Assembly: GCA_038373865.1 (NCBI GenBank)
Contig: JAXGGA010002367.1
Span: forward strand, 1-64,000
Length of the DNA stretch: 64,000 nt
Source of the DNA: Uloborus plumipes
Lineage: Eukaryota; Arthropoda; Arachnida; Araneae; Uloboridae
Direction: 5' to 3'
Shown here: positions 22,041 to 33,060 of the stretch, in pieces
How the letters are laid out: each line of letters begins with the position of its first letter
Position numbering within the stretch: the stretch's first letter is position 1
The notes under the pieces: model-generated
Database searches by the model: none
Seen by the model: the letters and a program-made list of their open reading frames with translations, nothing else
What the model was told of the DNA's origin: nothing
Translations under genes and position numbers: made by a program

Positions 22041-22999
22041 ATGCACGCGCCAGTAGAAATTCTTCATTGCGAAAAATATAATTTGAATTTGAGGTGTCAA
22101 AATTCAAATTTATTTTTATTTATTTATTCATTTTTTGTAATTTTGTAGCTTAATTTTTTTTACGGACGTGGGGAACAAAGGACTAAGTCCGATACTCTTG
22201 TTTGTATCATACAGAGAAATAAGTAAAAAAGTTTTGAAGCAAATACCCGAAAAAAAATAAATCATTTTTGATGAATTTTAAAAATATCTTGAGGAAGAAT
22301 ATCCTTGTGGATCTCCCAACTGATTACAAATGTTCATGCTTTTGAACTTTTTAGAAAAATAGTTTTTGGGTAAAGTAATGATCGAAAACCTACTGGATTT
22401 TGTATTGGATATAAAATATCGTCTGCACGAGCGTAAAAAAAAATTAAATTGAGTGAAAGAAATTGTTGACGCCTTTTTTTTCCTGAGTATAAACGAATAA
22501 AATCCTTGCTTTAACTTTTAGTCTTTTCCTATATCGGGAATATTTAACTTTTTTTGCGATTGGTTAATTTTTCGTACTGCACAAATTGTCGACTTATCAA
22601 ATCGAGACTTTGACTCTCGTCATCTGACAAAACTTTTATTCTTAAGGTAAACCCCGTGTAAAGCCGATTTGGGCTATATCTCTTGCTTTAAAGCAGAATT
22701 TTCTTCTTTTTTTTGTGCTGTAGAAAGTTAGTGAAATTAACATTCTGAAATACAACAATTTTTTCAGTTGCAAAGTGATCTGTTTCATACTGCAAGAAAT
22801 AAGAAATTCTTAAGGTAGACCTAGACCCCGGGTAAAGCCGAGCAACGCAGCTAGCGTAAAATATAATTGCGATTTTGTAGTACTGCTTCTAGCTCAAAAC
22901 AATCATGACAAGCGTATAAGCTACAATGTTAGGATTGGCAAAAATGTAAAAACCCTGGTTTCTTCTAGGGGTTGCCTTATTTCATGCCGCCCGTCCCTG

Positions 23000-24170
23000 C
23001 GCCACTGTAAAGAGTGAAAAACTTTTCGATTTTACTTGGTTGAGACAGATGCTTCATCGAATAGATGCAAGGAGGTCGGTCTTTGTTTTGTCTCATTCAA
23101 CAGCCACTGAATTCCGAATGGAAAAAAAGGACGAAATATATGAAGGTGATTGGGAGCTAGCAAATAGCACAATCGCCTAAACCCATCAGAAATAGAATCG
23201 GTTGTCATAATTATTGTGGTTTTATTTTTGCTTTTACAAAGTCGATGATGGTTAGTTTTATGAATATGATATTTTTCTGCAACGAAATTGTCTGAAATTT
23301 GATACAACATTGAATTACACATATTTCGTTCAAGATGCTTTTATTTAGCCATGGCTGCAGATCTAACTTCGTTCGGATTTTTTTTTCTCCGATTCTATGA
23401 TTATTTTTCATTGTTTTTTACATGCGCCAAAAAAGCGATCAACGCCTAATATAAGTAACCCTAGTTCTTGGTTACGTCATTCATAGATAAACAACACAAC
23501 ACACAAAAATGTTTTTGGCGCGCAATTGACAACTGCATAAGAAAGCGGTATGATAGCGTTGGAAAGTTGGAAACAAGTGTGAAATGTAAAGAAATAACAT
23601 AATAAAATTTTTGTTTTAAGTACTGATTGAAACATAAGAAAGTGATATCTTTAGCAATTTTTTTTTCTGTTCTGAAAGACACGTTTTCAATCTTCCTATT
23701 GTTTGGATCAGGTACGCAAATGTATTAAAGTGTTTGAAAAATTCATTCTTTTTACTGTCTTTGTTATTTGCTAGTATACTTGTACTTTCTGAAGTACCTC
23801 GCATCCTAGTATGATTAATTGTTAAATTACTTTATAAGATAAAATAATGTGTGTATGGGACATATATTCCTTTTTTTTTTAATGATCAAAGCGCTGAGCA
23901 CGTGTATGTATGCTCTTCATAATTTCTGCTTTTTAATTACTAATTAGTTACTCATTAAAGTTAAAATAAATTTATTTTTTTGAAATTGATGCTACTCATT
24001 AAATTCATTTTACTAAATATCTGCAATAATGTGCTTTTAATTTCTCAAACTTTTGATATTGCATCTGCATGAAAGTATTGTAGTTGAGGGGAGGTGGGGA
24101 ATACTTATCTGTGTATGTGTCTGTATGTGTGTTTTTATTGAACAGATTATGCAAATGAAAGGTTGGAACA
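23000..24170. other. AT-rich intergenic stretch, nothing recognised
   Basis: There are only short frames with no motif or repeat that I can follow. It separates the end of the array from the degenerate palindrome at 24171. Confidence 0.4.
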
Positions 24171-24334
24171 CTGCAGACACATGTTTCGGTATTTCTAGGA
24201 ACACCTTTTCAGTGCAAAAATGAGAGGTAATGGATGCACAGACATCCGTCAAAAGCTTTTGTTGGATATCTGTGCATCCATACGCTCACATTTTTACATT
24301 GAAAAAGGCGTTCCTTGTAGCGCTAAAACACGTC
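24171..24334. repeat. Degenerate palindrome, same family as 42302-42581
   Basis: The arms meet at AAAAGCTTTT near 24258. They carry the same phrases as the younger palindrome: CTGCAGACACATGTTTCGG, TGGATGCACAGACATCC, and GAAAAAGGCGTTCCTTGTAG. Numerous substitutions separate the arms, so this copy is older. Confidence 0.65.
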
Positions 24335-24701
24335 CCCCTCATTAGTCGAAGATTATCTATAATTGCGTTCTTGGGAATTCAATTTAGAAAAAATTCCTAG
24401 GCAAATTTTGACTCTGCCCCAGAAATGGTTTGTGTCCCTCATTGAATTGTATCATGAAATCGTGTGGTACCTCCTACCCTCAAACCCCAAGGTGAGTTCC
24501 CCCAACCATTTTATTCTAATGCATTGAATTAAATCTTTTCACAGTGTGATTAAATTATATTATAAAATTACACTTTTTTATGTTTGTGAGTCTCAACTGC
24601 TGGATAGGCGGACTGGTACCGGTTGGAGATAAAAGTTGCCAGGTCCTCACAGATTTTAATATGTCTAAAAAATGTCTTTTGTTCAAAAATAACACAAACA
24701 A

Positions 24702-24816
24702 CAGGGACGTCATTTCGAAATTTTCCGGGGGGCCATCCTTATATGCCAATACATTGATTTCTCAAAGTCAGGGGGGGCAATTGACCCCCCCTGCCCCCCC
24801 CTAAATGACGGGCCTG
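24702..24816. mobile_element. hAT-type MITE, CAGGGACGTCATTT family, copy C
   Basis: A 115 bp deleted version with both ends (CAGGGACGTCATTTC and AAATGACGGGCCTG). The flanking 8-mers ACAAACAA and ACTAATAA match at 6 of 8 positions, consistent with an old duplication. Confidence 0.7.
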
Positions 24817-25450
24817 ACTAATAACATTTTATGCAGTGACTTTACGTGTATTTTTTGGCTTGATTTCATGAGCTTCAGTATTTTTTATTCACATTCAGTC
24901 GATCCCAGACTTATGCTAGGGATGCGTTCCAAGACTCCTCGCCAAAGTCGGAGTTTGGTGTTGTAGAAAAATGTATGAATCAGGACCGTATTTAAGGAGT
25001 GGATTTTTAGGGTTCAAATCCCTCCCTTAATTTTTCAAAACTATTACAATAATGCTTTTTATAGTTTCTCACTAAAAAGCTTATTATTGTTGTTTTATTT
25101 TTATGTTCTTATTTGCTTTGAAACTGCATTTGAAAAATGAAATTATCATCGTTAAATAATTGCACAAATTAAGTGTTTTTTCTGCAGTATTTGCTTTCAC
25201 TGTAGTTATTGCAAACATGATTTCTTAACAATACACCCTTCCCTTCGAATTTTTTATGCCACTAAAAAAACACCAGAATTCTTCAAATTTGCAAGTACTA
25301 GACTAGCACATCTTATGAGTGTCGTAAGATTGAAATTTCAATTTCAAAAGTACTCCGAATGCGCGAATATAAGTAAACCCATCTATCCAGATTTTTCTTT
25401 TTTCCTTCATTGAAAAGATGAGCAATTTTTTTTAACATTTTTCATGTTAA

Positions 25451-25784
25451 CAGGGGTCAATTCAGGATATTTGAACAAGGTCCTGTTTTTAGAATTTTGT
25501 GAAAACTAATTCCTAATTTTGTGAAAAATAGTTACGGCAAAAAATATTCCCTATCGTTCAGTAAACTCGGATTTCTGTGAAGAGTCAGAGTTTTTAATGT
25601 GGGATTTTTGTGAAAGGTCTATTTTTGAGTGACTGAATTTTGTTAAGAATCCTTTTTTGAGTTTCTGAATTTTGTGAAGGGTCCTTTTTTGAGTGACTGA
25701 ATTTTGTGAAGGGTCCTTTTTTAAGTGCCCGAATTTTGTGAAGGATCCTTTAACGGACCTAATTTTTCTCTAGATTGACCCCTG
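25451..25784. mobile_element. 334 bp hAT-like element with a 32 bp internal tandem repeat
   Basis: Ends CAGGGGTCAAT and ATTGACCCCTG are perfect inverted repeats. GTTAA directly precedes the left end and directly follows the right end, so the target duplication is incomplete or decayed. From about 25627 to 25751 a roughly 32 bp unit ('GAGTGACTGAATTTTGTGAA' plus GGGTCCTTTTTT) repeats about four times with small changes. Confidence 0.65.
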
Positions 25785-25861
25785 GTTAATACCCTTTTAG
25801 CATCTATTGTAAGAAAAATCAATAGAATATAGAACATGAAATAAAATTTTATTGACTTTAT

Positions 25862-27236
25862 CAGGGTTGTTTGATTTCGTCCGGGGCGGAAAAAACCGCC
25901 GGAAAAAACCTGGAAAAAACCGCCCCGGACAAAATAGCATTTTGTCCATTTTGTCCACTTTAAAGAAAATGAGTTTTTGATTAAAAAATCCTAAGTTTAA
26001 AAGTAATGTTTTAAAATATTGATTTTTTTCAATGAGGTAATAGTTTTATTATCAAAATTAGCACACATAATTATGTATACCAGCAAATATTTAATGAACA
26101 ACAGATATGATCAGGGACGTCATTTCAAGTTTTTCCAGGGGGGCAAGGGGCACAAACACATTGAATTTCACTGGAAAACATCAAAAACCACTCCCACTTA
26201 TATGTAAATACATTGATTTCTCAAATCCAGGGGGGGCAATTGACACCCCTGCCCCCCCTAAATGACGGGCCTGGATATGATAAAAATATAGTATATGTAT
26301 AAAATAAATGAATATTACCGATAAGATTTAATGCTTATGAGAGCACACATCAGCAGTAAATAATTTTAAGATGTTTATTTGTTGTGAAGGAGTTTCATTG
26401 CCAGCAATAAAAGTGTATATAAAACATAAAAGTAGAAATAAAAATTTTAAAAGGTTTGAGTCTCAAAATATTAAAAACCCTATGAAGTAAACATTATTTG
26501 ATGTCAAGAAAGAAAATTTAGCCATGAAATGAAATATGTTCCTGTAATAACATTAATATATTTATAAAACAATGCTGTGTACATAAATATTTTACAATGG
26601 GGCAACATTCATTAAATCCTCAAAAAATTTAACGTAAAATGTAAAATGACCAAGTGAATCAAAATTAAACCAATATTTCTTGTAGCATCTAATGTATTTT
26701 GAAATACAATGATATACATTTATATGTGTATTTAATTCGAACAAAATTTAACCATAGAATTTATGAGAAAATATCATATAAAGTTTACTTTTTAAGGGAT
26801 TTTATTGCGTTAACAAATATCTAAGGTAACAGAATACTCTTTAATTTCTTTTTTTAAATATATAATATTCTTAATTTCTATTTAATTTCTTTAAAATATT
26901 AAAGAAAACACTTTTTTTTTTCTATTTGTCTACTCTATAATAATGTAATTACACTCAATAGTTTATTCACTATGTTAAATTTTATTTCTTTCAACTAAAA
27001 TTAGTTGAAAATGAACTTGTTAATTGATATTCTTTTTTTTTTTTTTGTATGATACTATCATTCTATTTTGGGAAATAGGGATATACTTATTGCACATCAT
27101 AACATTTTTATACATCAAACGTATGAAAAAGTTTTTTTTTTTTCATTTCTTCCATTTTGTCCATTTCGTCCAATTTTGTCCATTTCTTCCGGCGTCCCGG
27201 ACCTTTTGCAAAAAAGTGGACGAAATGACAACCCTG
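25862..27236. mobile_element. 1.37 kb non-autonomous hAT element (CAGGGTTGT ends)
   Basis: Ends CAGGGTTGT and ACAACCCTG carry a perfect 8 bp duplication GACTTTAT (25854-25861 and 27237-27244). The subterminal sequence is built of repeated TTTTGTCCATTTCGTCC-type phrases at both ends. A younger MITE (26112-26273) lies inside. No transposase frame is seen. Confidence 0.88.
26112..26273. mobile_element. hAT-type MITE, CAGGGACGTCATTT family, copy D
   Basis: A 162 bp element with perfect 8 bp target duplication GATATGAT (26104-26111 and 26274-26281). It is nested inside the 1.4 kb hAT element at 25862-27236, so it is younger than that element. Confidence 0.88.
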
Positions 27237-27542
27237 GACTTTATAGATTTCACAAGAAATAGGTTTGGTAAAACCCGCCTCAAAATTAAGGTCTGGTTAT
27301 GGCCCTGGTATGAATACAGATTTTTTTTACATACCCGATTATTTTAGGCATTTTTAAACACCCCTCACACTGTTTTGAGCCTTTTCTTATCTATATATTA
27401 CCGTTTCTTACGTAGGTAATTACGGAATGGTTATTTGAATTTGCTGAATTAAAGCGATGTTTAGACTCGCAGGGCATGCGAACTTCCACTTTCAGTGGTG
27501 CTAAATGGATTAAAGTCTATCACGAAACTAGTATTTAATCTA

Positions 27543-28102
27543 CAGGGTGGCCCAGAAATCACCTTACTTTACATTTTGAAAATTAAATAACTTTTTCTTA
27601 AATGACTGTATTTAATTAATTCTTTTTTATTACAAAGCTTAGAGTGTGTGAGTTAGTTCTGACTTAGTGACGAAAGATAATGTCTCTTAAATAGCCTCCA
27701 TTCTTGTCTTCACAAAGTCGAGCTCTTTCTAAGCTATTCTCTATGACACTTCTTAACATCTGAGGTTGTAGGGAAAGAGTTTCGTGTCGTATGTTTGCCG
27801 TAAGTTCTTGAATAGCTCCGGGCTTATTTGCATACGTGTCACTAAGTTCCTTATTGCAGGCCTACTAGGGGGGATGTCGAACATTAAAATGGCGCATATA
27901 CGATCTTTTCATTACAACAATTGACCGTCCATTTTCAAAGTAAAATTCAATTATCTTCACTCGTTGTTCTGTTGAAAGCTTATCCATGCCAAAAAATTTC
28001 CAGGGATTATATTTTTTAATTCTGAAAACAGAAAAAGAAATATATTAATAGAAAAAAAGTTAGTTAATTTTCAAAATGTAAAGTGACTTCTGGGCCACCC
28101 TG
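27543..28102 (-). mobile_element. 560 bp internally deleted Tc1/mariner-type element
   Basis: Inverted ends CAGGGTGGCCCAGAA and TTCTGGGCCACCCTG are flanked by TA on both sides (27541-27542 and 28103-28104), the mariner/Tc1 target duplication. The interior is a minus-strand transposase relic (27664-27987), so both the transposon hallmarks and the coding remnant agree. Confidence 0.85.
27664..27987 (-). pseudogene. Mariner-type transposase relic: N-terminus joined to C-terminus
   Basis: The minus-strand frame starts MDKLSTEQRVKIIEFYFENG, the helix-turn-helix start usual in arthropod mariner-like transposases with a DUF4817-type N-terminus. It runs into two consecutive stops after HFNVRHPP. In the same frame it then resumes with the family's C-terminus: TANIRHETLSLQPQMLRSV and ERARLCEDKNGGYLRDIIF, then stop. 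The whole catalytic centre is missing, so this is a deletion derivative that cannot encode transposase. The family is named from remembered motifs. Confidence 0.75.
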
Positions 28103-28628
28103 TATAATCTAGTCGATGCTTAGGCCCAGTGTTTCTTTTCCGAAAATTTTGTATTACGTGAGAGGAATTTCCGCTGTTTGGAAATTTTTGTTTCTCAAGA
28201 AAAACTTGCATTATAGTCTCGTAAGTCGGGTCGCATTGTAGCGGCAATCGACTGTATATACACTGGTTCTTCCAGTTAGCTTGCGAGTCCGTCCTTTTCG
28301 CAACCGTTTGTCCTAGATGTATGCTTCCAATGGCAAAAATACTCAAAAGGAAATGCACCAAGGTTTGAAAAAACTCGAGTTTTTTTTTTTTGAAAAAGCA
28401 TAGCCCACCTGGGTTTTTGATGAAACCCGGACTTTTTCGGGGGTTTTCAAGAATCATTTTAATACCATTCTGAATCGGAGTTCTGAAGAGAGGTCACTGT
28501 GACCTTCTAAAAAATTCTTTTCAGAAAATTCTTATTCCACAAATTTGGAAACAGCATTGTAATGTTGAATTTTTCAAATTGATATTGAATTGAATTTATG
28601 GATTGGAATAATTATTTTGATCTTCTAA
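28103..28628. other. Intergenic stretch with a fragment of the GAGGTCACAGTGACCTC family
   Basis: Around 28486-28535 'GAGAGGTCACTGTGACCTTC' and 'AAAAAATTCTTTTCAG' resemble the interior of the elements at 56435 and 59677. The rest shows no gene or bounded element. Confidence 0.35.
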
Positions 28629-30937
28629 CCAGGAAAGTACTCGACTTAAGTAATAATGAAAAAAGTTAAAAATGGTACCATTCGAAAGAGCATACTGAGA
28701 CATGTCTTTGACCCAAAGATCAAGTGCCCTCGTTTTCGAGATAAGGGGTCTTAAAGTCGGCCGAAAAGTAGTCAAATTTGATGACTTGGCAAGAAATTGA
28801 AGCTACCTCCCGATTCTCCCTTCCGCTGCTTGCTTGACATCGCATCATATCCATGTTTGGTCATTCGCAAAGAAAGTAAAAGATGTTTTACGTTAACCCC
28901 TTACTTGTATGAGCTAAAATAAAGAATGCTGATCAAGACTATGATGTGGAAAGCAGAGAGCTTTATCCAGAGGAACGAAAACTTTACAAAGAAGTTAAAG
29001 TTTTATCTTTTTACGATTGATAACAATATATTTTAGAATTTTAGTTATTAAAAGTTTTTTTACTGAATTAAGTTGTATATGTTAATTATTATGAGTTAAA
29101 ATATATTGCACGTGTTTCTAAATGAATAATTCGGGATAATTATATAAGTATGAAAAGCAGCTAATATGAGCTCATGTACAAAAAATGAAAGAAATAATCT
29201 TTGGGGAAGAAATTAAATTGTCATGGATTATGATATCAGTTCTTATTTTTTTAAAAATCGATACAAGAAGTTTCACTATCTGCCAACTCTTAGCAAAAAC
29301 ATTTATTTTTTTTAAATTGAAATTTAGAAAAAATAAATAATTTAAAAAAGAAAACGAATTAGTAAATATCAATAGCTGCAAAATTATATCCACTTCGGAA
29401 ATTACATCAATGGAAGAGGGAAATAATTATTTCCATTCTTAAAATATACTAATAGAGTCGGCATTCATTGTAAAAACCCCTGCCGTTCAAACAAATTGGT
29501 CACTGTAGCGAAAAGTCTCTGTAACGTAAATGTAAAACATATTGCATGTTAATTTCGTACTGTTTAAAAACACTAGAATAACTTTTACTAGTTCTGCTAT
29601 ATGTTCAACGGGTAGGAAAAGACTAACAAAATTGTAAATCAATACAAGTTTTAGCTTACTTTTCTGTAAAAGTAGAAAATAGGTGAAAAAAAATCATGAA
29701 AGGCCTGATGCACTGAAAAAAAAACGCTCAAAACAATTGAGTCGAAAAAGCACAACTTAATAAAAATAATTAAATACACAGAGAAATTTAAAATAGGAAA
29801 GTTGGGTTTTGAGCTGCGGAAACTGTGTACCTGTCAGTCTGTCTATTGGTCAGTTTTTCTGCCCCCCCCCCTCGCAATAACTTTTGAGTGCATAGTCCGA
29901 TTCGATTTTTTTTTTTAATCGAAAGATCCCAGTGAGGACAATACACTACCATATTCGACTTTTTGATTTGAATAATATTTCATTCAATTTCGAATTTCCG
30001 ATTTTTTCCCCTGTCCTCACTTATAACTTTTGAAGGAACAAGTTCGATTCGAGCGAACATTTTTTTTTTTCGAAATATCTCCGAGAAAACACCTCATTCC
30101 TGAAGTTAAAAATGCAAGACAACGTGTCCAAAAGTACAAATAAAATGTTTAAAAAGAGTTAGAAACACCTCATTCCTGTTTCATTTTTTTATTTGAACAC
30201 ATTTTCATTAAATTTTGAGCTTTTTTTTTTTTTTTTTTGAAAGACCATTCTTACATACCAGTGATGCAATTGACAAAAATGTTTAGGAGAACTCACTTTG
30301 AGTTATAGGGGACCCACCAAAAGAAAAGTGGTTTGAAAAAACTTATATTTGCAATTTTTACAATTAAAAACCCTAAATATACCCCCCCCCCCCATACTAC
30401 AGAATTGTACGAACACTTAAAAAAAATAATTAAAAAAAACAGGAGGTTCAGTTGTCACCTCCTGTTGACAAGGGCCCCTAACAAGGGGGACTCCCCTTAA
30501 ACAAGGGACCTGCTTCAATCGCAAATAGTACGATAAAATTTAATTTTGATGTGTTGTTTAAAATTGTTTTTCCTCTTTAAAAAGCTCTCTGCTTTCCATG
30601 TCATAGGCTTGATAGTAGCTTTTTGCTTTAACTCGCACAGGTAAAGTAAAAGATTATTGTAAAGCCGTCTTTCAAAAGCTTTGCAGATGACCAAAAATGG
30701 GAATCAAGTTTCCCGTTGGACGCAAATAGTGTAATCGCACCGCAGCTTCCAGTTTCATTATAACTCGCTAAAATTGGCGATTTTTCAAAAAAATTAGCTG
30801 ACTTTAGGACCTTATATTTCGATAACGGGGGCGCGAGGGCAAAAGCGCGTGCGTCCAGAAACATGTTTTACAATGCTCTTTCGATTGGTACTGATTAAAA
30901 AAAAAATTCATTATTCCATGATCGCGTACTTTCCTGG
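28629..30937. mobile_element. 2.3 kb TIR element, possibly PIF/Harbinger-like
   Basis: Ends CCAGGAAAGTAC and GTACTTTCCTGG are perfect over 12 bases, with imperfect similarity continuing to about 90 bases ('CGAAAGAGCAT' and 'ATGCTCTTTCG' at matching depth). Flanks are TAA on both sides (28626-28628 and 30938-30940), a TWA-type duplication as in PIF/Harbinger. No transposase was recognised. The interior includes a piece related to the 52.4-53.1 kb tandem repeat (about 29800-30100). Confidence 0.5.
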
Positions 30938-31623
30938 TAAGTATTAAAAAAAGGAAAACAAATGGTGTGAAATTCATGTATAGTTTTATTTATAGTAGAC
31001 CTAATAAGTTGTCACAGGAAAGAAGATGGAAATTTCTGTACAGGATACTGACCAAGATTAAATATTTTAACAAACTAAATAATTATAACTAAATTGATTA
31101 ATCCAATTTCTAAGCCTAGTATTTATCAAAACTTTGGAAGAATTTAATTTCTTTCTAAAATATATGTTTTCAGTGTGCAATAAATTTTGAAAAAATCCAC
31201 TTCACCGACATAGTGAGTTTTTTGAAGTGTGCACACCCGAAAAAACCCGGGTCGATTTTTTCGGGCCGGGCCCACATTGCCGAACCTTAAAGTGCACAGT
31301 TGAGATAATAAAAGTTGGAAGTAAAAAAAAAGTTAGTCAAAAAATTATGTAACTTCATACGGATTCTAGGTCCCCAAACTAATATTTAGGGAAATCAACA
31401 GCACAAAAAAATTAGAACCCAAAAAGTTTGACAATAGTATGACCAATATTTACCAAGATGTGTCACATAATGTCTTGTGACTTGCGCCAATTTACACTCA
31501 CTGTCAGAAACAGGTTTTGTGGAAAAATAGAGCCGCTTATGATAGTGTGTCCTCTTCAGTAGAATAACAAGCGGTCATTCTACTAAAAGGGCAGTATGTT
31601 CCTATCTCATTTTCTGCACGGGC

Positions 31624-32120
31624 CAGTGTTTCAACTGTGTTTCAGAGTTGCTTTAGCAAAATGCTAAAGGTTAATAAATACTGAATCTCTTTACTGTCTT
31701 TTTAACTGCCTCTATGTATTTCATCTCCTGTTGAAAGCTAAATTCAAAATTCAGCCTTGACAACTTGAAAGATATAAATTCATTGCAGGTAACAATTTTT
31801 TTTTTTTTTTTAAATTTGAAAGTGAAAAATTTATAATTGTAATTCGTATTAAAAGAACACATTTTTTTAAAAAATTCAGCAATAATGCATTTATTGGAAG
31901 GAATTCATTCCTATTGAGACAATATATTGTTAAATTCAATAGCAGTTTATACATTTTGGCTACAGTTTATAATAAGATTGTTGCTTTCTCTCTCAGATTG
32001 CGCAATGTTTTTTGTTCTTATTATGTTGGAGCAAAAAAGCAAAAATGGCCTTGCTTCATTTTCGCAATTTAGGTAGTATTTTCGCATTTTGCGAAAAATG
32101 TGACCGTAGCGAAAACCCTG
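31624..32120 (-). mobile_element. 497 bp TIR element, inverted copy of 40212-40748
   Basis: It reads, in reverse, like the element at 40212-40748: CAGGGTTTTCGCTACGG at the right edge and a decayed CAGTGTTTCAACTG at the left. Both share a minus/plus frame containing LNFEFSFQQEMKYI followed by a T-rich, splice-acceptor-like tract. No target duplication could be confirmed. Confidence 0.55.
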
Positions 32121-32761
32121 TTTAGAAGTCAACTATCCATCATAATGTCAGTGTACTATGCATAAATTCTACTTTGAACAAAATCAGTAAATTTACAAGC
32201 TAATTCAAATTCAAGTCTGTCAGCTAAAATAACATGCTACAAATTATTTTGTAGTTTTGCAGTCAACATATTAATCAGATAAGAAATTAAATAAGCAGCT
32301 TTATATCTGAATCAGAAATTATTTTAATATTAACATTAGGTTATTTTGCAATGAAATACTAAAGGAAAAAGTTTTGGGAATAAATATTTGATTAAAATAT
32401 TACCTGCCCAGCCGGGTATGTAAGAGTAGAAGTTTCATGTTCAATCAAAATTTCTACATGCCCCTGGCATGGCGGGCAATATACTTTTCGAGCCCTGGTA
32501 ATAAGTTCGATAATTACCTATCCTAAAGTTTAAATATTACTGTAAGTAAATTGTAATAAATATCTTATAATTAACTAATGTAAACAGCTCATTAATACCT
32601 AGTAAAGATTTTTTAGAAAAACAACCTCAGCTCTCAATGAAAACTTCTCAAATTTTAATGAGTCTGACGGCCAAAAAAAATTGAGAAACACTTTTGTATG
32701 TTGTTTGTATTAAATGTTTTTTTACTGAATGGAATAAAGAGGAAAGTTGAAAATACTGTTT

Positions 32762-32908
32762 AGTACTTACGTATTAATTCCACCGCAACTACAGATTTGG
32801 CGTGAAAAACAGATTTGGCTGTTTTAGATAACTGCATGCACGTGCGAACAACCACCTGCCAAATATATTGCTAAATCTGACTGCAGTGGAGTTAATATGT
32901 AAGAACCT
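32762..32908. mobile_element. Short inverted-repeat MITE upstream of exon 1
   Basis: 'TTACGTATTAATTCCACCGC' at the left and 'GCAGTGGAGTTAATATGTAA' at the right are imperfect reverse complements about 145 bases apart, and the interior 'AGATTTGGC' phrases also repeat in inverted form. It lies just before the putative 5' exon of the host gene, so it may sit in or near the promoter. Confidence 0.5.
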
Positions 32909-33036
32909 ACTTTTTTTGTTGTTATCTTGATGCTTCTTTTTTAAAGTAGCATTAATCGTGTTTTCTATTTTCCTTTGCAGTTTTTCTATTGATTATCCTT
33001 TCTTGAATTCAGTTACTTTTATCAGTTTGCCCACTC

Positions 33037-33060
33037 ATGTCTTCCCCGGCTTCCAAGAAA
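33037..33060 (+). CDS. Coding exon 1 (MSSPASKK), with upstream acceptor at 32980
   Basis: A start codon at 33037 opens eight codons that run straight into a consensus donor GTAAGT at 33061. A pyrimidine tract and TTTGCAG end at 32980, so 32981-33036 is probably 5' UTR in the same exon. If that acceptor is used, a non-coding first exon lies further upstream and I did not find it. The phase-0 donor fits the phase-0 start of exon 2 at 35023, giving SPASKKLKT across the junction. The exon is tiny, so the support is splice-site quality and frame agreement, not coding statistics. Confidence 0.5.

Larger units (their letters stand above)
16857..22800 (+). repeat. Tandem-array copy 5, split by four insertions
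   Basis: It begins with the phrase 'AACATCAACATAATGAAAGA', carries 'ACCATCGATATG' near 17948 and 'ACGCATGCACGC' at 19422. It is interrupted by a LINE fragment (about 17144-17865), the CAAGGCTTCA element (18121-19049, itself holding the hammerhead element) and the 2.6 kb foldback (19434-22040). It resumes with 'ATGCACGCGCCAGTAG' at 22041, shows 'CGTCTGCACGAG' at 22424, then the diverged variant also seen in copy 3, fading near 22800. Confidence 0.65.

Noticed and set aside
22926..22945. ATGTTAGGATTGGC resembling the array landmark CTATGTTAGGATTGG, suggesting a sixth copy.
   Set aside because: The match does not extend beyond about 15 bases in context, so it is probably a residue of copy 5 or coincidence.
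25010..25035. GGGTTCAAATCCC, a tRNA B-box-like sequence.
   Set aside because: No A box, acceptor stem or anticodon arm at the right distance; a palindrome by chance.
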